Shown one piece after another: positions 9,029 through 19,043 of a DNA stretch of 64,000 nucleotides. The DNA is from Candidatus Anaeroferrophillus wilburensis (lineage in GTDB: Bacteria > Desulfobacterota > Anaeroferrophillalia > Anaeroferrophillales > Anaeroferrophillaceae): the NCBI GenBank assembly GCA_016934315.1, contig JAFGSY010000007.1:1-64000 (forward strand). Reading direction: 5' to 3'. Both the position numbers and the translations under genes were made by a program. The notes beneath the pieces are model-generated. The model had not been told where the DNA came from. It was given only the letters and a program-made list of their open reading frames with translations, and searched no databases. Each line of letters begins with the position of its first letter. Position 1 is the stretch's first letter.

Positions 9029-9302
9029 ACCAAGGAGATCCATTCATTTCAACCTTTTTTGATTGCTTACGGCACCTTGATAGTCCCGCTTTTCCACCTG
9101 AAGCCACATCAACACTCACGGTGAACATCCTGTGCCCTTCATCGACATGAGAAGAACACTACCCCTGAACAACCTCAGCGGGTTGCCTTTCAGCACAAGT
9201 TTGTATCGCCATCCTCTGTAAAACCAACAACCTTTGCAATAAAAAAACAACTTTATCGTATTATTATGAAATGTTATAAAAATTCACTACAATCATGTGT
9301 CA

Positions 9303-9342
9303 AATGTTACGGGCGGCACAATCATGTGCCGCCCGTAACATT
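9303..9342. terminator. Perfect 18-bp hairpin, probable terminator of the NifA-like gene
   Basis: Bases 9303-9320 are the exact reverse complement of 9325-9342, with loop ATCA. The stem contains GGGCGGCACA. It lies 58 bases past the stop of the NifA-like gene. No clear T run follows on either strand, so it may be a factor-assisted terminator or an RNA-stability element. Confidence 0.6.
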
Positions 9343-9399
9343 ACCCAATGATTACCGGATATCCTACTACAGGTTAAGATATTGTTGCGGCGGCAGTTT

Positions 9400-10920
9400 T
9401 CACACATTCACCCCGCGATATTTCCGATAGTCGATACCATACTGCTGGATTTTATATTGGATAACCCGCTTGCTGGTACCCAAAATTTTTGCCGCTTTTG
9501 TTTGATTCCCTTTGCTTTTTTTCAGGGATTCGATAATCAACGTTGTTTCGTAGGCCCGCACCATAGCCTGAAATGTATCACCGGCATCAGCCACGTGTTC
9601 GCCACCGGAACCAGCCTGCAGGGAAGGTGGCAGCAGGTAGCCATAAATTATTCCGTCAGTTGCCAGTAATGCCGCCCTTTCAAGACAATTCTGCAGCTCC
9701 CGCACGTTGCCCGGCCAGTGGTAGGAAATCAACAGATCAAGCGCAGAGGAATCAATCCTGGTAATGTTCTTGCCAAGCTTCTCCCCCAGCCTTTGGACAA
9801 AATAATCGGCCAGCAGGATAATGTCGGCCCCCCGCTCCCGCAGGGGCGGCAGATGGATAGGAAACACACTCAAACGATAGTAGAGATCTGAGCGAAAGCG
9901 GCCGACGGCAACCTCCTGCTCCAGATCCCGATTGGTGGCCGCAATGATGCGGGCATCGGTTTTGATGGTTCTACCTCCGCCCACTCGCTCAAACTCCCGC
10001 TCTTCAAGAACCCTGAGAAGCTTAACCTGCGAGGCGAGGGGCAGCTCTCCGATCTCGTCAAGAAAGATGGTACCTTTCTGAGCCATCTCGAATTTACCAA
10101 TCCGCTGCTCCACAGCGCCGGTAAATGCGCCTTTTTGGTGCCCGAACAGTTCACTTTCCACCAGATTTTCAGGAATTGCCCCGCAGTTAAGCCGTACCAG
10201 CGGCTGATCCCGCCGGGGGCTGCGGTAATGAATTTCTTCGGCCAGCAGCCCCTTGCCCGTACCGGTCTCTCCCGTGATGAGGACAGTTGCTTGGGAATCA
10301 GCAACCTGGACAATCTGCTCAGCCACGATCCGCATGGATTTAGCATTGCCGACAATGGTTCCCAGCGGCCCGTGACGATCAATAGCTTCCCGCAGCTTGA
10401 CATTCTCTTCCTTCATCCGCCGGGCATGGACACGCGGCGCCAACATATTGGCAATAATTTCCAGAAAGGCAACTTCGGTTTTTAAATCGCCGCCCTTGGC
10501 CGCCCGGTCAACCGATAGGGCTCCCACCGTTTCACCGGCGTATTTGATGGGTACACAGATAAAGGCCAGAGTTGACCGGTCAATTTCCTTGCGGGCACCT
10601 GATCGATCGAGAAACAACGGTTCACGATCAAGCCGGGGGATGGCAACCGGTCGGCCGGTGGCCACCACCTGCCCGGTTATCCCTTCCCCGAGGCGATAGA
10701 AAATGGGTGAGCTCCGCTCCGGAATGCCATAGGTAATATCCACATGAATCTCTTCGAGATCACGGCGATAGAGGGAGATCATCCCCCTTTTCATCCCTGT
10801 CTGCCGGGCCAGACGCACCAGTATATTATACATGGTGGCCCGAAACTCTTCCTTCTCGGTCAGCAGACGGCTGATTTTCTCAATGGCACGAAAATAGGTC
10901 GGTGGCAGTTCCTCAATCAT
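9400..10920 (-). CDS. NifA-like sigma-54-dependent activator (GAF-AAA+-Fis HTH)
   Basis: The 506-residue protein has an N-terminal GAF sensor (about 25-165), a central AAA+ domain with Walker A GETGTGKG (217-224) and the sigma-54-contacting loop GAFTGA (264-269), and a C-terminal Fis-type helix-turn-helix ending [22 protein letters not shown]. Overall order and length match NifA. GAFTGA is intact, so it should activate sigma-54 promoters; two candidates flank the nearby amt operons. No nif structural genes are in this window, so it may control ammonium uptake genes instead. A GAGGAA ribosome site precedes the ATG. The GAF ligand is unknown. Confidence 0.9.
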   Translation of the reverse strand: MIEELPPTYFRAIEKISRLLTEKEEFRATMYNILVRLARQTGMKRGMISLYRRDLEEIHVDITYGIPERSSPIFYRLGEGITGQVVATGRPVAIPRLDREPLFLDRSGARKEIDRSTLAFICVPIKYAGETVGALSVDRAAKGGDLKTEVAFLEIIANMLAPRVHARRMKEENVKLREAIDRHGPLGTIVGNAKSMRIVAEQIVQVADSQATVLITGETGTGKGLLAEEIHYRSPRRDQPLVRLNCGAIPENLVESELFGHQKGAFTGAVEQRIGKFEMAQKGTIFLDEIGELPLASQVKLLRVLEEREFERVGGGRTIKTDARIIAATNRDLEQEVAVGRFRSDLYYRLSVFPIHLPPLRERGADIILLADYFVQRLGEKLGKNITRIDSSALDLLISYHWPGNVRELQNCLERAALLATDGIIYGYLLPPSLQAGSGGEHVADAGDTFQAMVRAYETTLIIESLKKSKGNQTKAAKILGTSKRVIQYKIQQYGIDYRKYRGVNV

Positions 10921-11193
10921 CGCAGTTCCTCATCTCCCGGCGGCAGCGTTAGAAAAAGGCTATGGATTGTCATATAACACAATTTTGTATCATATGCTTT
11001 GCCCGCCTGACTGTCAAGCGTATTCACTCGGCAGAGTTTCACCTGAGGCTGCGATGGCTGGTTCATTATCAGGGCGGGAGCGCAACCAGGAACTGATATG
11101 GAGGCAACCATTGGATTGCACAGCCCGGTGGGTGCCTGAATTGTTTCCACAAAAAACAACCGGCACACGGAAGGGTGGAAGCCATTCCCGGGT

Positions 11194-13485
11194 TTATTCA
11201 GACACCCCCTTTTCATACCTCATTATCTTCGCTGCCGCTGGCGATATGGAACGCAGATGGAGGTCCCGCTGGGGGAAGGGGATTTCAATCCCCGCTTCTT
11301 TAAATTTCCTGAAAAGAACAAAATAATAGTCACTCAACAATCCGGCACGGATTTTCAGGGTGTTCATGCGGCACCAGGCCAGCAGGGAAAAATCCAGGCT
11401 GCTGTCACCGAAACCTTCAAAGCGAACCAGGACCGGATGAGCCGCATCTTCAACCGTATTCTCCACCGCTCGCGCAGCCTCGGTTGCCAGCCGGGCGACT
11501 TCATCGGGATCAGAACCATAGGACACTCCAAAAGGCACAACAATCCGCCGCCAGTCATCACTGAACGTCCAGGTGTTCACCCGACTGGATACCAGCTCTG
11601 AATTGGGAACAATAATTTCGTTGCCATCAAAAGTCCTGATGATTGTCGCCCGGATGGCAACATTCTGCACCTCACCGGTCAACCCGGTTTCCAACTCGAC
11701 AAAATCACCCGCCTTAATGGATCGTTCGGACAGCAGCACCAGCCCGCTGATAAAATTATTGGCAATCGTCTGCAGCCCAAAACCGATACCAACACCCAAG
11801 GCCCCGAGAATAATGCTGAGCTGACTTAAATCGACCCCGGAGGTCGACAAGACAACCAGCACCATCAGCACAAGGGCCGAATAGTAGCCAAGCGTCGTGA
11901 TGGAGTTTATCGCCCCGAATGACAAACCGGTCTTGCCACTTAAAAGAACCGTTATTTTCCTGCGTGCCAGCCGTAAGGCGGCAAAGCCGACAAAGAGCAG
12001 AAAAAGCAGCTTAAAGATGGCAACTAAGGTGACGGAAGCACCACCAAAGGTGAAAAGGGGATAATAGACGACGTCCTTCAGTTGCCCCCAGACGCTGGCC
12101 AGATACCTTTCACACCACAGCTGAACACGCTCATAGAAACCGGCTCTGGCCCTTAGGAGTCCGGATATATGACGAATTTCCTCTGCAAGCTCCCTGACGG
12201 CATTGTTGTTTTCCGAAATCTTCAAGCTCAAGACACCTATGAGCTCATCGGCCTTCATCAACTGCCGATTGAGAACGTCGAGTGCTGTGGATAATTGCCC
12301 CCCAGCAGGATCACTCTCCCGTGAAATCACCGCCATTTTTTGGATCAAGGCTGACCTTTCAACTTGCGCCTGGGACAGATTCCGTTGCTGGGAATTTTTC
12401 AGCCCCTCAAGGTCATCAAGTCGGCGGGCCAGATCCCCCAAAAGAACCGAAATTCTTTTCGCTCCCGGCGCCCCGGCATAACTGGCAACCCAGTCACAAC
12501 TGAATTCCGCAACCAGCACCTGGATTTTAAGGTTCAACTTTTCCTGCCCGATCACCCGCAGCTTAAGCTGGTAGGTTTCAATGACGGCTGCCAGGCGCTC
12601 CTTTTCGGTCGCCAGCAGTTTTTTTGCCGACGGCTCAAGCATGGCTGAGGAAATCCTGGTAGTCAGGTTATCAAACCGGACCTCATCCGTGGTAATGTTT
12701 TTTTCTATACCCCTGGATTCCTGATTCAGCGCTATGACTTCTGCTTCTTCCCGGTGGATTGCCGCCTTTTTGGCCTCCGCAGTCCGCTCCACATCTTTTT
12801 GATCCAACTGGAGATTTTCGAAAATATTTTTGACCTGGCCGGCTACCTGAAGATCAGCTTTACTATAATAATCAATGCTCTGCTGTCTCATAGAGCCGCG
12901 TCGCTCCTGCAAAGCGTACTCAACCTGCAGGCTGTATATCTGCCCCAGCTTCTCGAAAGCAACCGGCTTCAGTTCCGTTGATTTCTGCAGCACGCCGTAA
13001 TCAGCAAGCAGCCCCTTAAGATCAGTTTCCAGGTTGGTTAGTTTCTCCTGCACCAAAGTGTTTTTCGTCTGCTGCTCAGCCAGCTGCTGTTCAATGCTGC
13101 GCAAGAGTGCTATCCGGCCTTCCAGCTCCTCGAGACCATAGGGCGGCGCACCTATGGCGGTTGGCCGAATGGCAGGCTCAAAGGTTCTGCCCAGCTCAGA
13201 TTCCAATCTGACAAACTGGGAGGAAAGTCCCTGAAAAAACTCCAAGGCACCGGCTAGCTGAGCTTTTTCCTTCTCATCCTGGTTTTGCTTGAGGCTTTCT
13301 TCGATAACGGCAGCAATCTGCTGGCTTTCTGCCTGCCGCTCCCCAATGAACTGGGCGATCTCTTCGGCAGCGCCCTTATACAACCTCGTTTCAACAGCTT
13401 TCGACACAACGGGAAGCTGGGCAAGGGCCTGGCCATGGATGAGGATCAACAGGAAGACAACGATCCTGAAAAAACTTTTTTTCAT
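11194..13485 (-). CDS. Large MscS-family mechanosensitive channel
   Basis: 763 residues with a signal peptide (to about residue 22), a long helical, coiled-coil-rich periplasmic region (about 25-470), membrane helices, and a C-terminal MscS core. The pore-lining helix reads LGALGVGIGFGLQTIANNFISG, and the beta domain reads SIKAGDFVE...GEVQNVAIRATIIRTFDGNEIIVPNSEL, which are strong MscS marks. The layout resembles MscK/YbdG-type large members with a periplasmic domain. It would open under membrane tension during osmotic downshock. No partner gene is adjacent, and the ribosome binding site is weak. Confidence 0.9.
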   Translation of the reverse strand: MKKSFFRIVVFLLILIHGQALAQLPVVSKAVETRLYKGAAEEIAQFIGERQAESQQIAAVIEESLKQNQDEKEKAQLAGALEFFQGLSSQFVRLESELGRTFEPAIRPTAIGAPPYGLEELEGRIALLRSIEQQLAEQQTKNTLVQEKLTNLETDLKGLLADYGVLQKSTELKPVAFEKLGQIYSLQVEYALQERRGSMRQQSIDYYSKADLQVAGQVKNIFENLQLDQKDVERTAEAKKAAIHREEAEVIALNQESRGIEKNITTDEVRFDNLTTRISSAMLEPSAKKLLATEKERLAAVIETYQLKLRVIGQEKLNLKIQVLVAEFSCDWVASYAGAPGAKRISVLLGDLARRLDDLEGLKNSQQRNLSQAQVERSALIQKMAVISRESDPAGGQLSTALDVLNRQLMKADELIGVLSLKISENNNAVRELAEEIRHISGLLRARAGFYERVQLWCERYLASVWGQLKDVVYYPLFTFGGASVTLVAIFKLLFLLFVGFAALRLARRKITVLLSGKTGLSFGAINSITTLGYYSALVLMVLVVLSTSGVDLSQLSIILGALGVGIGFGLQTIANNFISGLVLLSERSIKAGDFVELETGLTGEVQNVAIRATIIRTFDGNEIIVPNSELVSSRVNTWTFSDDWRRIVVPFGVSYGSDPDEVARLATEAARAVENTVEDAAHPVLVRFEGFGDSSLDFSLLAWCRMNTLKIRAGLLSDYYFVLFRKFKEAGIEIPFPQRDLHLRSISPAAAKIMRYEKGVSE

Positions 13486-14047
13486 CTTTGTTCACCGGAA
13501 AAACAGTTGTAAAACAAGACAAGCAGCCATCATGGATATATTTTCAAAACTCAAACCAGCAACGATAAGGGGTATGTTTTCATTACTACTTTGGGGGATC
13601 GTCAGTTCTGCGCATAGCTCTTTATCCTCCTTTTTGCAAGCACTAAAAGAGAGAACACTATCTGCCAGGAAGCATTATTCCATTCTCTACTGGCGCCTGC
13701 ATGGAGAAATAGCAGGCGGCTGTCGACGCAGAAAATTAGCCGCTACGCTCCATTGCCGGCAACCTCAGCTTTCCCCTACAAGCAACCTCCCTATCAAAAA
13801 AACACTACATAAGTGAATCATTTTTCCTTAAAAATAAAACATTTTTGTAGCAAAAGCATGGCCTAGCCAGCGAGAAATCCTCATGAGAGATGGGTCAACT
13901 ACTTAAAAAATAAAGGACTTTAAAATTACCTGGGCAAACAATGCTACCATGGCACGGGCCATGCAAATCCATAATACTAAACTGAAAGCGCCAACGGGGC
14001 GGAGTCTTAAAAAGTAAAAAAACGACAAAGGGAAAAAGGAGAAAACA
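13486..14047. other. Intergenic region between divergent mscS-type and porin genes
   Basis: About 560 bases with no convincing gene. The short open frames here lack homologous-looking sequence and ribosome sites. The right end holds the sigma-54 promoter at 13950-13966 and an AAGGAG ribosome site directly before the porin ATG. The left part should carry the promoter of the mscS-type gene, but I could not place one. Confidence 0.6.
13950..13966 (+). promoter_or_regulatory. Sigma-54 promoter for the porin-amtB-PII operon
   Basis: TGGCAC-GGGCC-ATGCA matches the -24/-12 consensus TGGCAC-N5-TTGCA at all but one position, with exact GG-N10-GC spacing. It lies about 84 bases before the porin ATG. 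This is the better of the two sigma-54 matches in the window. Confidence 0.75.
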
Positions 14048-14848
14048 ATGAAACATTCAAACCACGTGATGACCATCCTCTTCGTAGTACTCGTTTTATG
14101 CATGACTGCCACGGCGGTCAACGCTGAGGAAAAACCAGCTGTTTCCCTGGACGCGGAAGTCCTTGCCGTCAGCAAATACATCTGGCGGGGACTGGAAGTC
14201 AATGAGGAGTTTGTGCTGCAGCCTTCCCTGACCGCCGGCTACGGCGGCTTTTCCTTCAATATCTGGGGAAACATGGATCTGACCAGCTTTGGTGAAGATG
14301 AATGCGTCTATACCTCTGGCTGTGATGATCGGTCCGGGCAGTTCACTGAAATTGATCTGACGATGGATTACACCCATTCATGGGATGCCTTCACCCTGGG
14401 CGTCGGGATTATTGCCTATGAGTTCCCCAACTGGGAAGCATCAGAGGATACCCATGAGTTCTATGTTTCAGGAGCAGTGGACACCCTGCTCCAGCCATCG
14501 CTGACCATCTATTATGATTTTGACGAAGTTGAGGGCCTCTATGCCAGCTTCGGCATCGGCCACAGCTTTGCCATCAACGAGAAACTGGCCCTGGATCTTT
14601 CCGCGTCAGTTGGCTACGCTGACGGCGACTACAACGAAGCTTATTTCGGGGTTGATGACAGTGGCTTTGTCGATCTCAGCGTTGGCGTTTCCCTGGCCAT
14701 CCCGGTAGGCGACATGGTGACCATTACCCCCATGCTCAGCTACACCAGTCTCATCAACAGCGATCTGCGCGATGCGGTCGAAGCAGGTGAGTGCTGCAAC
14801 AACGAAGACAATTTCTATGGCGGCATCGCCATTGCCGTATCATTCTAA
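14048..14848 (+). CDS. TorF-family (Gcw_chp) putative outer-membrane porin
   Basis: 266 residues with a signal peptide cleaved near VNAEE (about residue 26), alternating beta-strand patterns, and a C-terminal phenylalanine typical of outer-membrane barrels. The start of the mature part (VSKYIWRGLEVNEEFVLQPSLTAGYGGFSFNIWGN, given here only as a region at about 37-70) matches the family known as CHP02001/TorF. Members are often encoded beside amtB and PII genes, as here, which suggests a role in admitting ammonium or another nitrogen solute; that role is inference. It is the first gene of a sigma-54-driven operon with amtB and PII. Confidence 0.8.
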   Translation: MKHSNHVMTILFVVLVLCMTATAVNAEEKPAVSLDAEVLAVSKYIWRGLEVNEEFVLQPSLTAGYGGFSFNIWGNMDLTSFGEDECVYTSGCDDRSGQFTEIDLTMDYTHSWDAFTLGVGIIAYEFPNWEASEDTHEFYVSGAVDTLLQPSLTIYYDFDEVEGLYASFGIGHSFAINEKLALDLSASVGYADGDYNEAYFGVDDSGFVDLSVGVSLAIPVGDMVTITPMLSYTSLINSDLRDAVEAGECCNNEDNFYGGIAIAVSF

Positions 14849-14860
14849 CAGGAGGAGATC

Positions 14861-16246
14861 ATGAAAAAGCACCTATCCATCCTACCCTTATTGGCAGCAT
14901 TACTTTGCCTGGGTGCTGCGGCAGGCAGCGTTGCCATGGCTGAAGAGGCGACCGAAGCTGCGATGACCGTCACCCAGGCAGTTGAAGCCGCAGGCAACGC
15001 CCAGACAGCGGTCAATTTCGTCTGGATCTGCATGGCAGCATTCCTGGTCTTTTTCATGCAGGCTGGCTTTGCCATGGTGGAGGCCGGTTTTACCAGAGCA
15101 AAAAACGTCTGCAATATCATCATGAAAAACCTGTTGGACTTCAGTGTCGGTTCCATTGCTTTTTTCATCCTTGGCTTCGGCATCATGTTCGGCAGCGACG
15201 TGGGCGGCTTCCTCGGCAGCGACCAGTTTTTACTCAGCGGCACAAACCCGGCAACCCCTGATGGCATGTGGAACTATGCCTTCTGGCTTTTCCAGTGCGT
15301 TTTTGCCGCCACCGCAGCCACCATTGTCTCCGGCGCCATGGCCGAGCGAACCAAGTTTGTCGCCTATCTGATCTACAGTGCCTTCATCTGTCTGTTTATC
15401 TACCCCATCTCCGGCCACTGGATCTGGGGCGGCGGCTGGCTCTCGGCAATGAAAACCCCGATGGTTGACTTTGCCGGTTCCTCGGTCGTCCACTCGGTTG
15501 GCGGCTGGTTGGGACTCGCCGGCGCCCTCATGCTTGGTCCCCGTGAAGGCAAGTACACGGCTGAAGGCAGATCCAAAGCCATCCCTGGCCACAACATTCT
15601 TGCCGGAGCTTTAGGGGTTTTCATTCTCTGGTTTGGCTGGTTCGGCTTCAACCCCGGCAGCACTACCGAGGCAAACAGCAGCATTGGTCTGATTGCGGTA
15701 ACCACCAATCTGGCAGCTGCCAGCGGCGTCATCACTGCCATGATTACCGCCTGGTTCAGATTCGGCAAACCGGATGTCACCATGTCGTTGAATGGCGCCC
15801 TGGCCGGTCTGGTGGCAATCACCGCCGGCTGCGCCAATGTCTCGCCCGGCAGCGCCATCATCATCGGCGCCCTGGCCGGCATCGTGGTGGTCGTATCAGT
15901 GGAATTCATTGACAAGGTATTGAAAATCGATGATCCGGTGGGGGCGATCAGCGTCCACGGCGTCTGCGGTGCGTTTGGGACCATCTGCGTCGGCATCTTT
16001 GCCAATAAAGAATTTGGCGGCGTCTCCGGCCTTCTGGATGGCGGCGGCACAGCCCTGCTGGTTTCTCAGCTCATTGGCGTTGCGGCAATCTTTGCCTGGA
16101 GTTTCATCCTCGGCCTGATTCTTTTCGCAGCCATTAAGGCTACCGTTGGCCTCCGGGTATCCCGAACCGAAGAGCTCCGCGGCCTCGACATTGAGGAACA
16201 TGGCAACGAAGCCTACTACGGCTTCCAGATCTACACCACGGAATGA
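14861..16246 (+). CDS. amtB: Ammonium transporter, second copy
   Basis: A 461-residue Amt protein with a signal peptide (to about residue 27), the [19 protein letters not shown] first-helix motif, and the twin pore histidines in [10 protein letters not shown] and [18 protein letters not shown] lies six bases upstream of the ATG. It differs clearly in sequence from the copy at 7595-8932, so it is not a recent duplication. It sits between the TorF-like porin and a PII gene 13 bases downstream. That PII is its likely gate. Two differently built amt operons suggest use at different ammonium levels. Confidence 0.94.
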   Translation: MKKHLSILPLLAALLCLGAAAGSVAMAEEATEAAMTVTQAVEAAGNAQTAVNFVWICMAAFLVFFMQAGFAMVEAGFTRAKNVCNIIMKNLLDFSVGSIAFFILGFGIMFGSDVGGFLGSDQFLLSGTNPATPDGMWNYAFWLFQCVFAATAATIVSGAMAERTKFVAYLIYSAFICLFIYPISGHWIWGGGWLSAMKTPMVDFAGSSVVHSVGGWLGLAGALMLGPREGKYTAEGRSKAIPGHNILAGALGVFILWFGWFGFNPGSTTEANSSIGLIAVTTNLAAASGVITAMITAWFRFGKPDVTMSLNGALAGLVAITAGCANVSPGSAIIIGALAGIVVVVSVEFIDKVLKIDDPVGAISVHGVCGAFGTICVGIFANKEFGGVSGLLDGGGTALLVSQLIGVAAIFAWSFILGLILFAAIKATVGLRVSRTEELRGLDIEEHGNEAYYGFQIYTTE

Positions 16247-16259
16247 GGGAGGAACCGTC

Positions 16260-16601
16260 ATGAAACTGATTATCGCCTACATTCAGCCCCACAAACTGAC
16301 CGATGTCAAACAGTCCCTCTATGAAGCGGATATCACCAAAATGTCGGTAACCAATTCTCTCGGCTGCGGTCAGCAGATGGGCTTTACCGAAAGCTACCGC
16401 GGTGTGGAGCGGGAGATCAACCTGCTGAAAAAACTTCGCCTGGAGATTGCCGTCAATGATGCCTTTGTAAAGCAGGCAGTAGATGCAATCATCGACGGTG
16501 CCCGAACAGGGGAAATCGGTGACGGCAAGATCTTTGTCACCAACCTGGAAGAATGCTATCGCATCCGCACCGGAGAAACCGGGGCCGAGGCTATTGGCTA
16601 G
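16260..16601 (+). CDS. PII nitrogen regulatory protein, second copy, Tyr51 absent
   Basis: 113 residues; the ATG at 16260 has GGAGG upstream, and the longer open frame through the end of amtB is not used. The start [16 protein letters not shown] and the C-loop DGKIFV...YRIRTGE are PII marks. In the T-loop, [14 protein letters not shown] keeps the YRG tyrosine but has Arg at the Tyr51 position, so uridylylation as in E. coli is not expected. It is encoded directly after amtB, in GlnK position, and should bind the Amt trimer. A strong hairpin follows the gene. Confidence 0.92.
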   Translation: MKLIIAYIQPHKLTDVKQSLYEADITKMSVTNSLGCGQQMGFTESYRGVEREINLLKKLRLEIAVNDAFVKQAVDAIIDGARTGEIGDGKIFVTNLEECYRIRTGETGAEAIG

Positions 16602-16630
16602 CTCCTTATTGCAAAAAATGAGTACGATGC

Positions 16631-16679
16631 GAAGCTCCCGCCATGCTCCCTCCCCGGGAACCAGCATGGCGGGAGCTTC
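16631..16679. terminator. Perfect 17-bp hairpin after the amtB-PII operon
   Basis: Bases 16631-16647 pair exactly with 16663-16679 around a 15-base loop. No T run follows, so it may be a processing or stability structure rather than a simple intrinsic terminator. It separates the PII gene from ptsP. Confidence 0.6.
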
Positions 16680-16778
16680 ACCTTTACCGCGTCCAGCATC
16701 ATTGTTATTTTTTGAAAAACTTGCTATTGCAGAAAAAGATATCAAGCTAATCCTCACTCCTGAGAGAAAAGCAATCTG

Positions 16779-19043
16779 ATGGACCACCTGAAATTACTCT
16801 GTGATTTTGCCGAACTCAACTGGGTTTTCACTGAAAGCTCCAGCATTGAGATGTTCCTCCAAAAACTGGTGGATATGATCGCGCTCCACATGGAGGCTGA
16901 GGTATGTTCCATCTATCTCTACGATGAGCAAAAAGCAGAACTGTTCATGAAAGCCAACCAAGGATTACAAACCAGCGCCGTGGACAGCATCCGCTTAAAG
17001 ATGGGGGAGGGATTGACCGGCCTTGCGCTGCAGCAGGGAACACCGCTCTGCACCGACCAGGCAAGCCGGCATCCGGGCTATAAACATTTCGGCGGTATTG
17101 ATGAAGAACAGTTTGAAGCCTTTCTCGCGGTACCCATTATGCGCGGCATCACCAGGATAGGCATTCTCACTCTCCAGCGACAGCAGCAACACCCCTTCAG
17201 CCATGACGAAGTAGCAGCAACTCAGGCGGTAACCTCCCAGCTTGCCAATATCATCGAAAATGCCCGCCTGCTAAGTACCATGGCCGATAGTCATAGTCTT
17301 GATTTCGGGGACAAAAAAGTGGAGCTGAAACTGATCCGGGGAAAGGTCGCGGCTGAAGGATTTGCCCAGGGAGGTATCAGCATTCTTCAGCACCATCAGG
17401 ATCTCCATAATGTGGTTTTCCATGGAACTCCATTATACACCCTGGATGATTTTCAGCGCTGCGTCAGCGAAACCGAAAACCAGTTGGAAACCATTCAAGC
17501 TGAGGTGGAGGAGCAGCTGTCTGATGTTGCCTCTTTAATTTTCACCTCCCATCTGCTGATGCTGAAAGACCGGAAGTTTATCGGCAGCATTGAACGATTG
17601 ATCCAGGAAGGTATGAACCCTCCCCAGGCAATTCTTCAAAGAGCCCAGCACTACATGGATCTCTTTCGCAGCCGCGACAACCTCTACATTCAGGAAAAGG
17701 CTGATGATGTCAGGGATCTAGCCCTCCGCCTGATCCGAACTCTCGTCAATCACCAGCATGAGATGGGCAACCTTCGTCAGCGGATTATCATCGCCGATGA
17801 GCTCTACCCTTCGGACATTCTCAAAGTGGCACATGAGGCGGTAAGTGGGATTATCCTGGTGGGCGGCGGTGTCACGTCGCATATCGCCTTCCTTGCCCGT
17901 TCGCTCAAACTGCCTTTGGTCATTGCCGAGGAGCCACGACTGCTCAAGCTGCCGGAGGAAACAATTGTCCTTCTCGATGCTGAAACCGGCAATATTCATC
18001 TCAATCCCACACCTGAGATTATCAAGCCGTTTCAGGAAAGGGAAAAGAGTCGCCAGGTTGAAAGAATGGCAGCACAAAGCCCCAAGACCGCAACCCTGAC
18101 CCGGGATGGGACGCCGCTGACCTTCTTGGCCAATATCAACCTGCTTTCTGATATGGTAACCGCACGCGACATGGGCGCTGCCGGCATTGGTCTCTATCGC
18201 AGTGAAATCCCTTTTCTGATACGCAGCAACTTTCCATCCGAAGAGGAGCAGTTTGTTGTTTACCAGAAACTGGCAGCAGGCATGCCCGGCAAGCCGTTGA
18301 CCATCCGGACGCTGGATATCGGCGGCGACAAAGTCCTTTCCTACTACCACAATGTCAAGGAGGAGAATCCTTTTCTCGGCATGCGCTCCATTCGGTTCTC
18401 ACTTCATCACAAACATATTTTCTCCCAGCAGATCAGGGCCATCTTAAGGGCGGGGTCCGATGCCGATCTGCAAATCATGTTTCCCATGATCAGCTCGCTG
18501 GATGAGTTTCGTGAAGCCCGGCAGGTGGTGACTGACTGCATCGAACAGCTTGCAGGAACCATGACCACGTGCCAGACCCAACCAAAGATCGGCATGATGG
18601 TGGAGATTCCTTCGGTTATTGACCTCATGGATGAGCTGGCTGTCGAGGTCGATTTTTTTTCAATCGGCACCAACGACCTGGTCCAATACCTGCTGGCTGC
18701 TGATCGGACCAACGAAAAGGTCGCGCCATTTTATCTCCCCCACCACCCTGCCGTCCTGCGGGCCATCAACAAGATAGTCAAAGCCGCACAGCGGCAAAAG
18801 AAACCGGTATCCATCTGCGGCGATATGGCCAACCACAGCCTCTATCTGCCATTTTTTCTTGGCATCGGCCTCCGCACATTCAGCCTTGATCCGGCCTTTA
18901 TTGGCAAAATCGGCCAGGCAAGTGCTGCCATCTCCCTGACAGACGCTCAACTATGTGCTGACCAACTGCTGCAGTTGGGAACGGTACGGGCGGTTGAGGA
19001 GCACCTCCATGCATCTCCATGTTTTTCAGCACGTTCCTTTTGA
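16779..19043 (+). CDS. ptsP: PtsP, enzyme I of the nitrogen phosphotransferase system
   Basis: 754 residues: an N-terminal GAF domain (about 15-165), then the PEP-utilising enzyme I core. The phospho-histidine segment reads GGGVTSHIAFLARSLKLP (near residue 370). The PEP-binding barrel shows GIGLYRSEIPFL, MVEIPSV and SIGTNDLVQYLLAADR. PtsP phosphorylates NPr from PEP, and its GAF domain is known in E. coli to sense glutamine and 2-oxoglutarate. No ptsO or ptsN is in the window. Its setting directly after amtB-PII fits a nitrogen role. Its last 35 bases overlap the next gene. Confidence 0.92.
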   Translation: MDHLKLLCDFAELNWVFTESSSIEMFLQKLVDMIALHMEAEVCSIYLYDEQKAELFMKANQGLQTSAVDSIRLKMGEGLTGLALQQGTPLCTDQASRHPGYKHFGGIDEEQFEAFLAVPIMRGITRIGILTLQRQQQHPFSHDEVAATQAVTSQLANIIENARLLSTMADSHSLDFGDKKVELKLIRGKVAAEGFAQGGISILQHHQDLHNVVFHGTPLYTLDDFQRCVSETENQLETIQAEVEEQLSDVASLIFTSHLLMLKDRKFIGSIERLIQEGMNPPQAILQRAQHYMDLFRSRDNLYIQEKADDVRDLALRLIRTLVNHQHEMGNLRQRIIIADELYPSDILKVAHEAVSGIILVGGGVTSHIAFLARSLKLPLVIAEEPRLLKLPEETIVLLDAETGNIHLNPTPEIIKPFQEREKSRQVERMAAQSPKTATLTRDGTPLTFLANINLLSDMVTARDMGAAGIGLYRSEIPFLIRSNFPSEEEQFVVYQKLAAGMPGKPLTIRTLDIGGDKVLSYYHNVKEENPFLGMRSIRFSLHHKHIFSQQIRAILRAGSDADLQIMFPMISSLDEFREARQVVTDCIEQLAGTMTTCQTQPKIGMMVEIPSVIDLMDELAVEVDFFSIGTNDLVQYLLAADRTNEKVAPFYLPHHPAVLRAINKIVKAAQRQKKPVSICGDMANHSLYLPFFLGIGLRTFSLDPAFIGKIGQASAAISLTDAQLCADQLLQLGTVRAVEEHLHASPCFSARSF

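Noticed and set aside
13289-13816. 175-codon + strand ORF leaving the mscS-type gene into the gap
   Set aside because: First half is antisense to the signal-peptide region; the remainder has no recognisable features or ribosome site.
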